Source: JBELHJ01 sp042091495 (GTDB lineage: Bacteria > Bacteroidota > Bacteroidia > Flavobacteriales > Flavobacteriaceae). From it: 42,884 nt of DNA. Where the stretch lies: contig JBELHJ010000015.1 of assembly GCA_042091495.1 (NCBI GenBank), positions 1 through 42,884 of the forward strand. Reading direction: 5' to 3'. The position numbers were made by a program, and so were the translations under genes. Below, one piece after another: positions 25,616 through 34,208 of this stretch. The notes below the pieces were generated by a model, which was given only the letters and a program-made list of their open reading frames with translations, searched no databases and was not told where the DNA came from. Within the stretch, counting starts at the first letter, position 1; each line of letters begins with the position of its first letter.

Positions 25616-27306
25616 TAATTCTCTTTTATGTCTTTAATTTTAAATTGTAATGAAGTATTTCCATTCCAATGATTTTCATCTAGAGAATATACTGCATTGA
25701 ATGCTTTTTTACCTTCAACCAATTTAAGTTTATGGCCAAGGCCAAAACCAATACATGGATACTTCACATTACCCCCTTGGTAAATATTTAATTTTAAGTG
25801 CTTATTGTCTTCACCAACGCATTTAGCAAACCCAGTATCTTTAAGAGATTGTGAAAGAAAAACAGGAGGCATATTCCCTGGTCCGAATGGTGCAAATTGT
25901 TTTAAAATTCTATAAAATTTCTCGTTTATGTCACACAATTCTAATTGTGAATCAATTTTAATTTCTGGCTCTAATAAATTGGGCTTAATATTGGATTTAA
26001 CATGTGCCTCAAATGCCTTTTTAAAAGTCTCATAGTTTTCGGGCTTAATGGTTAATCCGGCAGCATATTTGTGTCCTCCAAACTGTTCAATATATTCCTT
26101 ACAAGCTTCTATTGCATTATAGATATCAAATCCAGATACAGATCTTGCTGACGCCGTAAAATTATCTCCGCTTTTAGTAAAAACAATGGTGGGTCTGTAA
26201 TAAGTTTCAATAAGTCTTGAAGCCACAATTCCTATAACTCCCTTATGCCAATTTTCATTATAAACAACCGTAGTGAAATTTGAGGCATCGTTACTTTCCC
26301 TTATCATTTGCAGCGCCTCCTCTGTTATTCTTTTATCAGCTTCTCTTCGATCATTATTGAATTCATTTATAGCTTCTGAAGATTTTAACGCCACTTCCTC
26401 ATTTTTCTCCATTAAAAGATCCACCGCATAGCTCGCATGTTTCATTCTTCCTGCAGCGTTTATTTTAGGAGCAACTTTAAAAACCAAATCTGTAATACTT
26501 ACCTCAGATTTGTGCTCTTTTAAAAGTGCCTTTATACCAGGCCTTGGATTAGAGTTAACTAGTTTAACACCAAAATAAGCTAAAATCCTATTTTCACCTG
26601 TTACCGGGACAATATCAGCAGCAATTGCTGTAGCTACTAAATCAACATAAGAAACTATATCTTCAAAATCATCACCATAAGTTTCTGTTAAAGCCTGAAT
26701 AAGCTTAAAACCAACACCACACCCGCAAAGTTCTTTAAACGGGTATTTACAATCAGAACGCTTAGGATCTAAAACAGCAATAGCCTCTGGAATGAGGTCT
26801 CCTGGACGATGGTGATCGCAAATAATGAAATCTATTCCTAAATCTTTAGCATATTTTACTTTATCAATAGCTTTTATGCCACAGTCTAATGCAATTATTA
26901 AGGAGCAATCATTATCATTAGCATAGTCAATCCCTTCAAATGAAATACCATACCCTTCATTGTATCTGTCGGGAATGTAGGTTGTAATTTGATCTGTCTT
27001 GGTCATCAAAAAAGAAGCCATTAAAGCTACAGATGTGGTTCCATCTACATCGTAATCACCATAAACAATTATATTTTCGTTATTATCAATGGCTTTTATA
27101 ATTCTGGATACAGCTTGATTCATATCCTTCATTAAAAAAGGATCATGTAGTTCACTTAATGAAGGTCTAAAAAATTGTTTCGCTTCGTCATATGATCTTA
27201 CCCCTCTATGGATCAACAATGAGGAGATCACAGGGTCAGTTCCAATTGACTGGCTTAATGACTCAACTAGGGTTTCCTCAGGTTTAGGTTTTAAAGACCA
27301 CCGCAT
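25615..27306 (-). CDS. recJ: Single-stranded-DNA-specific exonuclease RecJ
   Basis: This 563-residue enzyme degrades single-stranded DNA 5' to 3' in repair and recombination. DHH-family metal motifs are visible: YGDYDVDGTTS (Asp84, 86, 88), the Asp in IALDCGIK, and DHH at 164-166 (ICDHHRPGD). The DHHA1 motif GGHKYAAGL lies near residue 410, and a C-terminal OB-like domain follows. Both ends have one-base TAATG overlaps, with osmC upstream and the MFS gene downstream. Confidence 0.96.
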   Translation of the reverse strand: MRWSLKPKPEETLVESLSQSIGTDPVISSLLIHRGVRSYDEAKQFFRPSLSELHDPFLMKDMNQAVSRIIKAIDNNENIIVYGDYDVDGTTSVALMASFLMTKTDQITTYIPDRYNEGYGISFEGIDYANDNDCSLIIALDCGIKAIDKVKYAKDLGIDFIICDHHRPGDLIPEAIAVLDPKRSDCKYPFKELCGCGVGFKLIQALTETYGDDFEDIVSYVDLVATAIAADIVPVTGENRILAYFGVKLVNSNPRPGIKALLKEHKSEVSITDLVFKVAPKINAAGRMKHASYAVDLLMEKNEEVALKSSEAINEFNNDRREADKRITEEALQMIRESNDASNFTTVVYNENWHKGVIGIVASRLIETYYRPTIVFTKSGDNFTASARSVSGFDIYNAIEACKEYIEQFGGHKYAAGLTIKPENYETFKKAFEAHVKSNIKPNLLEPEIKIDSQLELCDINEKFYRILKQFAPFGPGNMPPVFLSQSLKDTGFAKCVGEDNKHLKLNIYQGGNVKYPCIGFGLGHKLKLVEGKKAFNAVYSLDENHWNGNTSLQFKIKDIKEN

Positions 27307-27728
27307 TAGTTATTATGAAATATAATATTAATCTTAATTTTAGCGAATTTTTTGAACATTTCCATTACACCACAATATTTATCATCAGAGAGTTTTACAG
27401 CTTTTTTTATCTTATTTTCATTTAAATTGGAACCATAAAAGTGATATTCAACATCAACCTCATGATAATATTTAGGATGTTCTTCAGTTAAAACTCCATG
27501 GATAATCATTTTATAATCATCCAGTTTAACTTTCATTTTATCAAGAATCGAGATGACATCTAGACCAGAACATCCAGCTAATGCCGAAAGCATTAATGCT
27601 TTAGGTCTGAGACCAGCGCCTTCCCCTCCAGAATCTTGACCTGCATCTATAATCAAAGTGTGACCACTTGGATTATCAGACTCAAATTTCATATTTCCCT
27701 TCCAATTTGTACTAACCGTATTAGTCAT
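27306..27728 (-). CDS. OsmC-family peroxiredoxin-like protein
   Basis: This 140-residue protein shows the OsmC/Ohr fold pattern RPKALMLSALAGCSGLDVISIL and a second conserved Cys in SDDKYCGVMEMF. The two catalytic thiols are Cys53 and Cys119. Members reduce organic hydroperoxides; this group is the less specific YhfA-like branch, so the substrate is uncertain. It is first in osmC-recJ-MFS and has a well-formed promoter. Confidence 0.88.
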   Translation of the reverse strand: MTNTVSTNWKGNMKFESDNPSGHTLIIDAGQDSGGEGAGLRPKALMLSALAGCSGLDVISILDKMKVKLDDYKMIIHGVLTEEHPKYYHEVDVEYHFYGSNLNENKIKKAVKLSDDKYCGVMEMFKKFAKIKINIIFHNN

Positions 27729-27754
27729 ATCGTTTTTTTTTGTTACTTGATATT

Positions 27755-27783
27755 CAAAAATACTATTTAAAATTTCAATCCAA
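27755..27783 (-). promoter_or_regulatory. osmC-recJ-MFS promoter (TTG-N18-TATTTTTG)
   Basis: On the minus strand TTG (27783-27781), 18 bases, then TATTTTTG (27762-27755), 27 bases before the osmC ATG. The TTG covers the start codon of the divergent gene at 27783. Confidence 0.65.
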
Positions 27784-28370
27784 TGCCTCTTGTAAACCCT
27801 TTATCAGCAGATCACGATTTAGAAACTAAAAAGCTTTCCGAGTTTTTTAATGAAACTCTTGGGTTTTGCCCAAATTCTGTATTAACCATGCAACATCGTC
27901 CTGAAATTTCAAAGGCATTTATAAATTTAAACAAAGCCGTTATGGCTAATCATGGTAGAGTAACTTCTGCATTAAAAAGACTAATTGCATGGGTTTCTAG
28001 TAATACAAGTGGATGTAGATATTGTGAGGCTCACGCCATTAGAGCTGCTGAACGATATGGCGCAATTAATGAACAACTCGAAAATATCTGGTCTTACAAA
28101 ACACATGCTGCTTTTTCTGAATCAGAAAGAGCTGCACTAGATTTTGCGCTTGCAGCATCTCAAATTCCAAATAATATTAACAAAAGCATTAAAGATGAAC
28201 TTCACAAGTATTGGGATGATGGAGAAATTATAGAAATGCTTGGTGTGATTTCCCTTTTTGGGTATCTAAACAGGTGGAACGACTCTATGGGTACAACCTT
28301 AGAAACTGAAGCAATTAAATCAGGCAAAAAATACCTTCATAAAACAGGATGGAATAAAGGCAAACATTAA
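27783..28370 (+). CDS. Carboxymuconolactone decarboxylase / AhpD-like peroxidase-related protein
   Basis: This 195-residue all-helical protein has the redox motif SGCRYCEAHAIRAAERYG (Cys78, Cys81, His84), the form seen in the uncharacterised peroxidase-related branch of the CMD/AhpD family. These proteins act as thiol-dependent peroxide reducers or their partners. The C-terminal EMLGVISLFGYLNRWNDSMGT is characteristic. It is divergent from osmC with a 54-base gap, so two thiol-peroxidase-type genes share one regulatory region. The 3' end overlaps rsmI by 4 bases convergently. Confidence 0.85.
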   Translation: MPLVNPLSADHDLETKKLSEFFNETLGFCPNSVLTMQHRPEISKAFINLNKAVMANHGRVTSALKRLIAWVSSNTSGCRYCEAHAIRAAERYGAINEQLENIWSYKTHAAFSESERAALDFALAASQIPNNINKSIKDELHKYWDDGEIIEMLGVISLFGYLNRWNDSMGTTLETEAIKSGKKYLHKTGWNKGKH

Positions 28371-29038
28371 GGTTTACCTGAGACAACAACTACCAATTCC
28401 CCTTTGGGTGGATGTTCTAAATAGTATTTCAAAACATCCTCGATAGTACCTCTTCTATTTTCTTCATAAAGTTTGGTTAACTCTCTAGATACCGATATTA
28501 AACGATCAGAACCAAAGAATTCAGAAAAATGAACTAAGGTTTTCGACAATTTATGTGGGGACTCATAAAATATCATTGTCCTTGGCTCTTCTGATAATAA
28601 TTTCAACCTTGTCTGTCGTCCTTTTTTTACTGGTAAAAATCCCTCAAAAACAAACTTATCTGATGGTAGTCCAGAGTTTACCAAAGCTGGTACAAAAGCT
28701 GTTGCACCAGGCAAGCATTCAATTTCAAAACCTTCTGTTATACAGGCTCTAACTAATAAAAATCCAGGATCTGAAATAGCTGGAGTTCCTGCATCACTTA
28801 CCAAGGCAATTTGTAATCCGGATCTGAGTTTATTAATTAACCCTTCTAAGACTTTATGTTCGTTATGCATGTGATAAGCCTGAAGAGAATTTGAAATTTC
28901 AAAATGTTTAAGCAATTTCCCTGTCGTTCTTGTGTCCTCAGCTAAAATTAAATCAACGGTTTTTAAAACTTCTAAAGCTCTTAGCGTGATGTCTTTTAAG
29001 TTACCTATTGGAGTAGGGACTAAAACCAGTTTTCCCAT
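28367..29038 (-). CDS. rsmI: 16S rRNA 2'-O-ribose C1402 methyltransferase
   Basis: This 223-residue SAM-dependent enzyme methylates the 2'-OH of C1402 in 16S rRNA. Recognisable motifs are LVPTPIGNLKDITLRALEVL, ILAEDTRTTGKLLKHF, ALVSDAGTPAISDPGFLLV and the ECLPGATAFVPALVNSGLPSDKFVFEGFLP block of the tetrapyrrole-methylase fold. The start overlaps the stop of the preceding acidic protein by one base (TAATG). Confidence 0.95.
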   Translation of the reverse strand: MGKLVLVPTPIGNLKDITLRALEVLKTVDLILAEDTRTTGKLLKHFEISNSLQAYHMHNEHKVLEGLINKLRSGLQIALVSDAGTPAISDPGFLLVRACITEGFEIECLPGATAFVPALVNSGLPSDKFVFEGFLPVKKGRQTRLKLLSEEPRTMIFYESPHKLSKTLVHFSEFFGSDRLISVSRELTKLYEENRRGTIEDVLKYYLEHPPKGELVVVVSGKP

Positions 29039-29775
29039 TATTTAAATCTCGTTTCAATAATTTCCATAAAGCGTTCTTCTACTTCATCTCTCCCTTCCCA
29101 GTTGTTAAATTTTGGCTTTATTTCTTGAAGTAAAAAATGCTTTGCTTCTTCTAATGCATTAAATTTATTAAGCTTATCCAACACATTATCATATAATGAA
29201 TTATCTCCATCGAACAACTGATTTAAGAATGCAATTTTATCATTTAGGCCAATATGAATCTCACCTTTTTTCAGAGAATCATTCAAGGAAACTGATTCGT
29301 CTTTTGTTAAATTCTCTGCTACAGGGTCAAACTCTGGAATATCTTTAAAATCTGACACTAAAGCATCAAATTCAGATATCTGTTCTTGAGATTTCTTATT
29401 TACCTGGTCCATAACTTCATCTACAACAACAGACTCATAAGGCATTTGGGCAACAATATCCTTAATAGTTTCTATTCCTGGCTCAACATTTACATCTATG
29501 TCTTTATCATCTACATTTACATAAACGACATCATCAAGTTCAACAGCATCAGAAATCTCATTATTAAAAACCTGGTCCATAGATTCAAAAAAAGAGGAAT
29601 CAGTTCCAACGGTTGGTTTCTTTTCATCAAAATGCTCGTTCATGAATTTCAAAGCGGACAATTTTTCATGAAGAGCACTAACTAATTCATGAACTCTAAT
29701 AACATCTTCTTTGTCTTTGAGTTTCAATATTGCATGAGCAATACTTATTAAATCTGCTTCCAACTTCTTATTCAT
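29038..29775 (-). CDS. Acidic Bacteroidota protein of unknown function
   Basis: This 245-residue protein has no signal peptide or membrane segment. The N-terminus (LEADLISIAHAILKLKDKEDVIRVHELVSALHEKL) is helical and probably coiled-coil. The middle (about residues 55-170) is strongly acidic, with many D, E and V, and is likely disordered. The C-terminal ~75 residues (IGLNDKIAFLNQLFDGDNSLYDNVL) form a compact helical module that I recall as conserved across Bacteroidota. No enzymatic motif is visible. It is probably cotranscribed with rsmI and divergent from tdk by about 100 bases. A link to ribosome or nucleotide metabolism is only inferred. Confidence 0.75.
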   Translation of the reverse strand: MNKKLEADLISIAHAILKLKDKEDVIRVHELVSALHEKLSALKFMNEHFDEKKPTVGTDSSFFESMDQVFNNEISDAVELDDVVYVNVDDKDIDVNVEPGIETIKDIVAQMPYESVVVDEVMDQVNKKSQEQISEFDALVSDFKDIPEFDPVAENLTKDESVSLNDSLKKGEIHIGLNDKIAFLNQLFDGDNSLYDNVLDKLNKFNALEEAKHFLLQEIKPKFNNWEGRDEVEERFMEIIETRFK

Positions 29776-29878
29776 AACTTTAACTAAATAATCTTATTTA
29801 TCATTAAGATTTTAATAAATTTACGTCAATAATAACAGAGTGTTATTTTTTGAACTCTAGCTTCGATAAAATTACGAA

Positions 29879-30526
29879 ATGTTTCTTGAAAATACTGTAA
29901 ATCACAAAGAACAATTTGGATGGATTGAGGTCATATGCGGATCAATGTTTTCAGGTAAAACTGAAGAATTAATTCGTAGGCTTAAGCGTGCAAAATTTGC
30001 AAGACAAAAGGTTGAGATTTTCAAACCAGCAGTTGATGTAAGATATGATGATGAAATGGTAGTTTCTCATGACTCCAATGAAATAAGATCTACACCAGTA
30101 CCTGCAGCTGCAAATATTCCAATTTTAGCTGATGGTTGTGATGTGGTTGGTATTGATGAAGCTCAATTCTTTGATGACGAAATTGTTAGTGTTTGTAATG
30201 ATTTAGCTAATAAAGGCATTCGCGTTATTGTTGCTGGTTTAGATATGGACTTTAAAGGAAATCCTTTTGGACCCATGCCAAATATAATGGCTACTGCAGA
30301 ATATGTTACTAAAGTGCATGCCGTTTGTACGAGGACAGGAAATTTAGCTCAATTTAGTTTCAGAAAATCTAAAAATGATGATTTGGTCTTATTAGGTGAA
30401 ACCGAAGAGTATGAACCTTTAAGTAGAGGGGCTTTTTATAAAGCCATGCTCAAAGAGCGTGTTAAAGAAATCGATGTTAATGATGCTAAAGAAGTTAAAA
30501 TTCAAAAGACGAAAAACAATGTCTGA
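29879..30526 (+). CDS. tdk: Thymidine kinase
   Basis: This 215-residue enzyme phosphorylates thymidine for nucleotide salvage. The P-loop GSMFSGKTEELIRRL is at residues 21-28, and the catalytic carboxylate is in VGIDEAQFFDDEI. The lasso region AVCTRTGNLAQFSFRK contains one Cys only, so the zinc site of human TK1 and E. coli Tdk is lost. The C-terminal GETEEYEPLSRGAFY positions the base. The stop overlaps the alr start by 8 bases (ATGTCTGA). Confidence 0.93.
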   Translation: MFLENTVNHKEQFGWIEVICGSMFSGKTEELIRRLKRAKFARQKVEIFKPAVDVRYDDEMVVSHDSNEIRSTPVPAAANIPILADGCDVVGIDEAQFFDDEIVSVCNDLANKGIRVIVAGLDMDFKGNPFGPMPNIMATAEYVTKVHAVCTRTGNLAQFSFRKSKNDDLVLLGETEEYEPLSRGAFYKAMLKERVKEIDVNDAKEVKIQKTKNNV

Positions 30527-31628
30527 AACAAGTCAAACGGTTTTAGAAATTAATCTCAATTCCCTCTCAGACAATTACCACTTTCTTAAATCAAAACTTC
30601 CTGAGAAAACTAAATTTTTAGGTGTTGTTAAAGCAGGTGCTTATGGTAATGATGCTATCTCTGTTGCTCAAAAACTTCAATGTTTAGGTGCAGATTATTT
30701 AGCTGTTGCCTATACCCAAGAAGGCGTTAATTTGAGAAAAGCTGGCATTCATTTGCCTATTATGGTGCTTCATCCTCAAAAAACTAATTTTAATGAGCTT
30801 ATAAGGTTTAAATTAGAACCTACACTATACAACGATTACTCTTTAAAACATTTTCTTGAGGTCACTTCTAAGGAGGATTGTTCAAATTACCCTATTCATA
30901 TAAAATTCAACACAGGGCTTAATAGATTAGGCTTTAAATTCAATGCTATTGAAAACATATGTACCACATTAACCGATAATAAATCTATCAAAATTGAATC
31001 TGTGCTTTCTCACTTAGCCGCAAGTGAAGACTTAAATGAAAAAGAATTTACATTAAAACAGATTACTGATTTTAATATTATATATGATCATATGGCTTCT
31101 ATTATTGGTTATTCCCCTATAAAGCACATATGTAACACCTCTGGAATTTTAAATTATCCTGAAGCCCATTTTGACATGGTTAGAAGTGGAATAGGATTAT
31201 ATGGTTTTGGAAATTCTAAAGAGTACCAGACAAAACTTATACCTATAACTTCACTAAAATCAGTAATATCTCAAAAGCATATTATCAAAGCAGGAGAGTC
31301 TATTGGCTATAATAGAGCTTTCATTACTGATAAAGACATCTCTTCTGCAACCATCCCTGTAGGGCATGCAGATGGTATTTCAAGAATTTATGGAAATAAA
31401 AAAGGCTTTGTCTACATCAAAAACCAAAAAGCACCAATTATTGGTAATGTTTGTATGGATATGATCATGGTTGATGTTAGTGCTATTAATTGTAATGAAG
31501 GAGATGAAGTAATTCTTTTTGATAAGCAATTTTCGGCTGCACTATTATCTGAAAATGCTGGCACAATTTCATATGAATTAATAACCAGTATTTCCCAAAG
31601 GATAAGCCGCATAATCGTTGATAATTAA
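30519..31628 (+). CDS. alr: Alanine racemase
   Basis: The protein has 369 residues from the ATG at 30519; an upstream in-frame start at 30459 would add 20 lysine-rich residues inside tdk and is rejected. The pyridoxal phosphate lysine is Lys38 in GVVKAGAYGND; the second base Tyr lies in GESIGYNRAF. The barrel motifs HIKFNTGLNRLGF, LSHLAASED and HICNTSGILNYPEAHFDMVRSGIGLYG are present, and the C-terminal domain has APIIGNVCMDMIMVDVS. Alr makes D-alanine for peptidoglycan. Overlap with tdk implies cotranscription. Confidence 0.95.
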   Translation: MSETSQTVLEINLNSLSDNYHFLKSKLPEKTKFLGVVKAGAYGNDAISVAQKLQCLGADYLAVAYTQEGVNLRKAGIHLPIMVLHPQKTNFNELIRFKLEPTLYNDYSLKHFLEVTSKEDCSNYPIHIKFNTGLNRLGFKFNAIENICTTLTDNKSIKIESVLSHLAASEDLNEKEFTLKQITDFNIIYDHMASIIGYSPIKHICNTSGILNYPEAHFDMVRSGIGLYGFGNSKEYQTKLIPITSLKSVISQKHIIKAGESIGYNRAFITDKDISSATIPVGHADGISRIYGNKKGFVYIKNQKAPIIGNVCMDMIMVDVSAINCNEGDEVILFDKQFSAALLSENAGTISYELITSISQRISRIIVDN

Positions 31629-31732
31629 TTCTTTACAACGAAACAAGTCTTTTTTGACTCAAGAATGCAAACCTCTTAAAATTCTGCTTGATTTTTTATC
31701 AAATTAAACATTCTATACTCTCAAGTTTTATT

Positions 31733-31740
31733 TAAATTTG
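31733..31740 (+). promoter_or_regulatory. Putative asd promoter -7 box
   Basis: TAAATTTG matches TAnnTTTG and lies 19 bases before the asd ATG. The -33 region is weak (TTCT). Confidence 0.45.
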
Positions 31741-31759
31741 GTGACTTAAATTTTAAACT

Positions 31760-32749
31760 ATGAAAGTCGCTGTCGTTGGTGCTACCGGAATGGTAGGTGA
31801 AGTCATGTTAAACGTTCTTGCTGAACGGGATTTTCCAATCACTGAATTAATTCCTGTTGCCTCAGAAAGATCTGTTGGAAAATTAATTCCGTACAAAGGA
31901 AAAGAATATAAAGTTGTTGGTTTACAAGAAGCTGTTGACTTAAAGCCTGATGTGGCTTTATTCTCTGCTGGTGGTGATACCTCTTTAGAATGGGCCCCTA
32001 AATTTGCTGATAATGGTACTACGGTTATTGATAATTCGTCGGCATGGCGCATGGACGCCACAAAAAAATTAGTAGTTCCTGAGATTAATGCAAATCTTTT
32101 AAGTAAAGATGATAAAATTATTGCTAATCCTAATTGCTCAACCATACAAATGGTTGTTGCCCTAGCCCCTCTTCATGATAAGTATAAAATTAAGCGTCTT
32201 GTAATTTCAACATACCAATCTGTTTCTGGAACTGGGGTAAAAGCTGTTCGTCAATTAGAAAACGAAATGAATGGTGTAGACGGTGATATGGCGTACCCTT
32301 ACCCTATTCACAGAAATGCACTTCCACATTGTGATGTTTTCTTAGATAATGGCTATACTAAAGAAGAAATGAAGCTAGTGAATGAAACAAGAAAGATTTT
32401 AGGCGATGATACTATTGCAGTTACAGCTACAGCTGTAAGAATTCCAACTGCTGGTGGACATAGTGAGTCTGTAAATATTGAATTTGAAAAAGAACCAACT
32501 GTAGATGAAGTAAAATCTATTTTGGCCAAAACACCAGGTGTTGTTCTATATGATGATGTAGCTAACAATATTTATCCAATGCCAATTATAGCTCACAACA
32601 AAAATGATGTTTTTGTGGGTAGAATTAGAAAAGATGAAAGCACAAGCAATGGTATTAACATGTGGATAGTTGCTGATAACCTTAGAAAAGGAGCAGCTAC
32701 TAACACTATTCAAATTGCTGAATACCTGGTAAAAGAAGCGCTAATTTAA
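31760..32749 (+). CDS. asd: Aspartate-semialdehyde dehydrogenase
   Basis: This 329-residue enzyme reduces aspartyl phosphate to the semialdehyde for lysine, threonine, methionine and diaminopimelate synthesis. It shows the NADP-binding loop VVGATGMVGE, FSAGGDTSLEW, the DNSSAWRMD box, catalytic Cys126 in NPNCSTIQMVVAL, and the active-site His in RIPTAGGHSES. It is monocistronic, with a -7 box upstream and a terminator 27 bases after the stop. Confidence 0.96.
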   Translation: MKVAVVGATGMVGEVMLNVLAERDFPITELIPVASERSVGKLIPYKGKEYKVVGLQEAVDLKPDVALFSAGGDTSLEWAPKFADNGTTVIDNSSAWRMDATKKLVVPEINANLLSKDDKIIANPNCSTIQMVVALAPLHDKYKIKRLVISTYQSVSGTGVKAVRQLENEMNGVDGDMAYPYPIHRNALPHCDVFLDNGYTKEEMKLVNETRKILGDDTIAVTATAVRIPTAGGHSESVNIEFEKEPTVDEVKSILAKTPGVVLYDDVANNIYPMPIIAHNKNDVFVGRIRKDESTSNGINMWIVADNLRKGAATNTIQIAEYLVKEALI

Positions 32750-32776
32750 GCGCGTTTTTCAATAAAATAGTATCTT

Positions 32777-32807
32777 AACCCTAACACCAAATTGTTAGGG
32801 TTTTTTT
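32777..32807 (+). terminator. Rho-independent terminator after asd
   Basis: A 10-base stem (32777-32786 with 32793-32802), 6-base loop and T run to 32807. It ends 8 bases before the next gene's ATG. Confidence 0.85.
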
Positions 32808-32815
32808 ATTCAAAT

Positions 32816-33781
32816 ATGTTAGAAGTAAACAAAATAACATTCAGTTACGGAAATACTAAAGTTCTTGAAAACATATCATTTACTGCGGGTATTGGAGATC
32901 ATCTATCTATTATTGGTGAAAGCGGTTCAGGAAAAAGTACACTACTTAAACTTCTGTATGGCAAATATGATTTGGATCAAGGTGAAGTTTTATGGAATAA
33001 AACAAAAATTTTAGGGCCAAAATTTAATTTGGTAGTGGGTTATGATTTTATGAAATATGTAGCCCAAGAATTTGACCTAATGCCTTATACCTCTGTTGCT
33101 GAAAATATAGGTCAATTTCTTTCAAATTTTTACCCTAAAGAAAAAGATGAACGCATTAATGATCTTCTAAAAGTTGTTGAATTAACTAACTTTAGATCTA
33201 CAAAGGTTAAGTTATTAAGTGGAGGACAAAAACAACGCGTTGCGATAGCAAGAGCCTTAGCAAAAGCGCCTGAAATTCTATTGATGGATGAACCATTTAG
33301 TCATATTGATAATTTTAAAAAGAACAGCTTAAGACGAAATGTTTTTTCATACTTAAAAGAAAAAAATATCACTTGTATCTTAGCAACTCACGATAAAGAT
33401 GATGTTTTAGCCTTTTCTGATGAAATTTTAGTGCTAGACAAAGGAATAATTATTAATCAAGGTTCTCCTCAAAAATTATATAATACTCCAGGAAAGATTA
33501 AGACAGCAGCTTTTTTTTCAGAGTTTAATTGTTTTAAATCTACTCATTTTAATACTCTAAATATTAAAAGTAATAGCAGTGAAATTATTTGCTATACTCA
33601 TCAAATTATTCTTGATAATGACTCAAAAAGTAAAGCTTTTGTGATTGATAATTTCTTTAAGGGTTCGCATTACATTGTAAAAGTAAATTTTAACGGTGAG
33701 GCAATTAGATTTAATCATTTTGAGCCCTTAAAAAAAGAATCTGAAATAGGATTTACGGTTACTCAATTTTCAGAATTGTAA
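32816..33781 (+). CDS. ABC transporter ATP-binding protein (orphan)
   Basis: The protein has 321 residues from the ATG at 32816; an upstream in-frame start would lie inside the asd terminator. ATPase motifs are complete: Walker A GESGSGKST (34-42), Q-loop YVAQEFDLMPY, signature LLSGGQKQRVAIARAL, Walker B ILLMDEPF and switch histidine ATHDKDD. The C-terminal ~90 residues (from about 230) form an extra domain like the regulatory or OB-type tail of polyamine/sugar importers. No permease or binding protein is adjacent. Target unknown; it may serve a transporter elsewhere. It starts 8 bases after a strong terminator and its 3' end overlaps the convergent Gre-like gene by 23 bases. Confidence 0.85.
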   Translation: MLEVNKITFSYGNTKVLENISFTAGIGDHLSIIGESGSGKSTLLKLLYGKYDLDQGEVLWNKTKILGPKFNLVVGYDFMKYVAQEFDLMPYTSVAENIGQFLSNFYPKEKDERINDLLKVVELTNFRSTKVKLLSGGQKQRVAIARALAKAPEILLMDEPFSHIDNFKKNSLRRNVFSYLKEKNITCILATHDKDDVLAFSDEILVLDKGIIINQGSPQKLYNTPGKIKTAAFFSEFNCFKSTHFNTLNIKSNSSEIICYTHQIILDNDSKSKAFVIDNFFKGSHYIVKVNFNGEAIRFNHFEPLKKESEIGFTVTQFSEL

Positions 33782-34208
33782 ATGTTTGATCTCTAAAACT
33801 AATTTCATCACCAGACTTTTTACCAAGTAATAAACTTCCTATTGGACTTTTTAAAGAAATTCCATAAAAATTTTGGTTTCTGATTTTGATTTCTCCAATA
33901 GGAATAGCTAAATAAAAATTTAAATGGGTTGTATAAACTAAAGCCCCTAAAGAAACCACTGTATTTAAATTTTGATAATTTATATTATTTAAAATTTCTA
34001 AGTATGATTTGTATTCTGCTATTTTTTGGCCACTTTGTTCTCTTTCTAGTTGTAACATTGCTCTTGAAGTTTCATGCTTATCACCAGCAGTATTTTTAGT
34101 TTCAGACTTAAGTGCTTGTTCAATCGAGGCTGTCTTTTTTTTTATGACATCTATCTTTATTTCAAGTAAATCAATACATGATTTATGAACTAATGCTTTG
34201 TACCTCAT
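33759..34208 (-). CDS. GreA/GreB-family-like elongation factor
   Basis: This 149-residue protein has a helical N-terminus (IDVIKKKTASIEQALKSE and KHETSRAMLQLEREQSGQKI) like the coiled coil of Gre factors, and a C-terminal FKBP-like domain ending SPIGSLLLGKKSGDEISF, which matches the GreA pattern SP-x-G-x-ALLGK-x-GD. Gre factors bind the RNA polymerase secondary channel and stimulate transcript cleavage. Whether this member cuts, inhibits (as Gfh1) or does something else is not determined. Its start overlaps the FAD oxidoreductase stop by one base (TAATG). Confidence 0.75.
   Translation of the reverse strand: MRYKALVHKSCIDLLEIKIDVIKKKTASIEQALKSETKNTAGDKHETSRAMLQLEREQSGQKIAEYKSYLEILNNINYQNLNTVVSLGALVYTTHLNFYLAIPIGEIKIRNQNFYGISLKSPIGSLLLGKKSGDEISFRDQTFTILKIE

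Noticed and set aside
30459..30518. Upstream start for alr at 30459
   Set aside because: The extra 20 lysine-rich residues are a frame shadow of tdk; MSETSQTVLEI at 30519 fits alanine racemase.
32792..32815. Upstream start for the ABC ATPase at 32792
   Set aside because: It falls in the loop and stem of the asd terminator; the ATPase fold begins at MLEVNKITF (32816).
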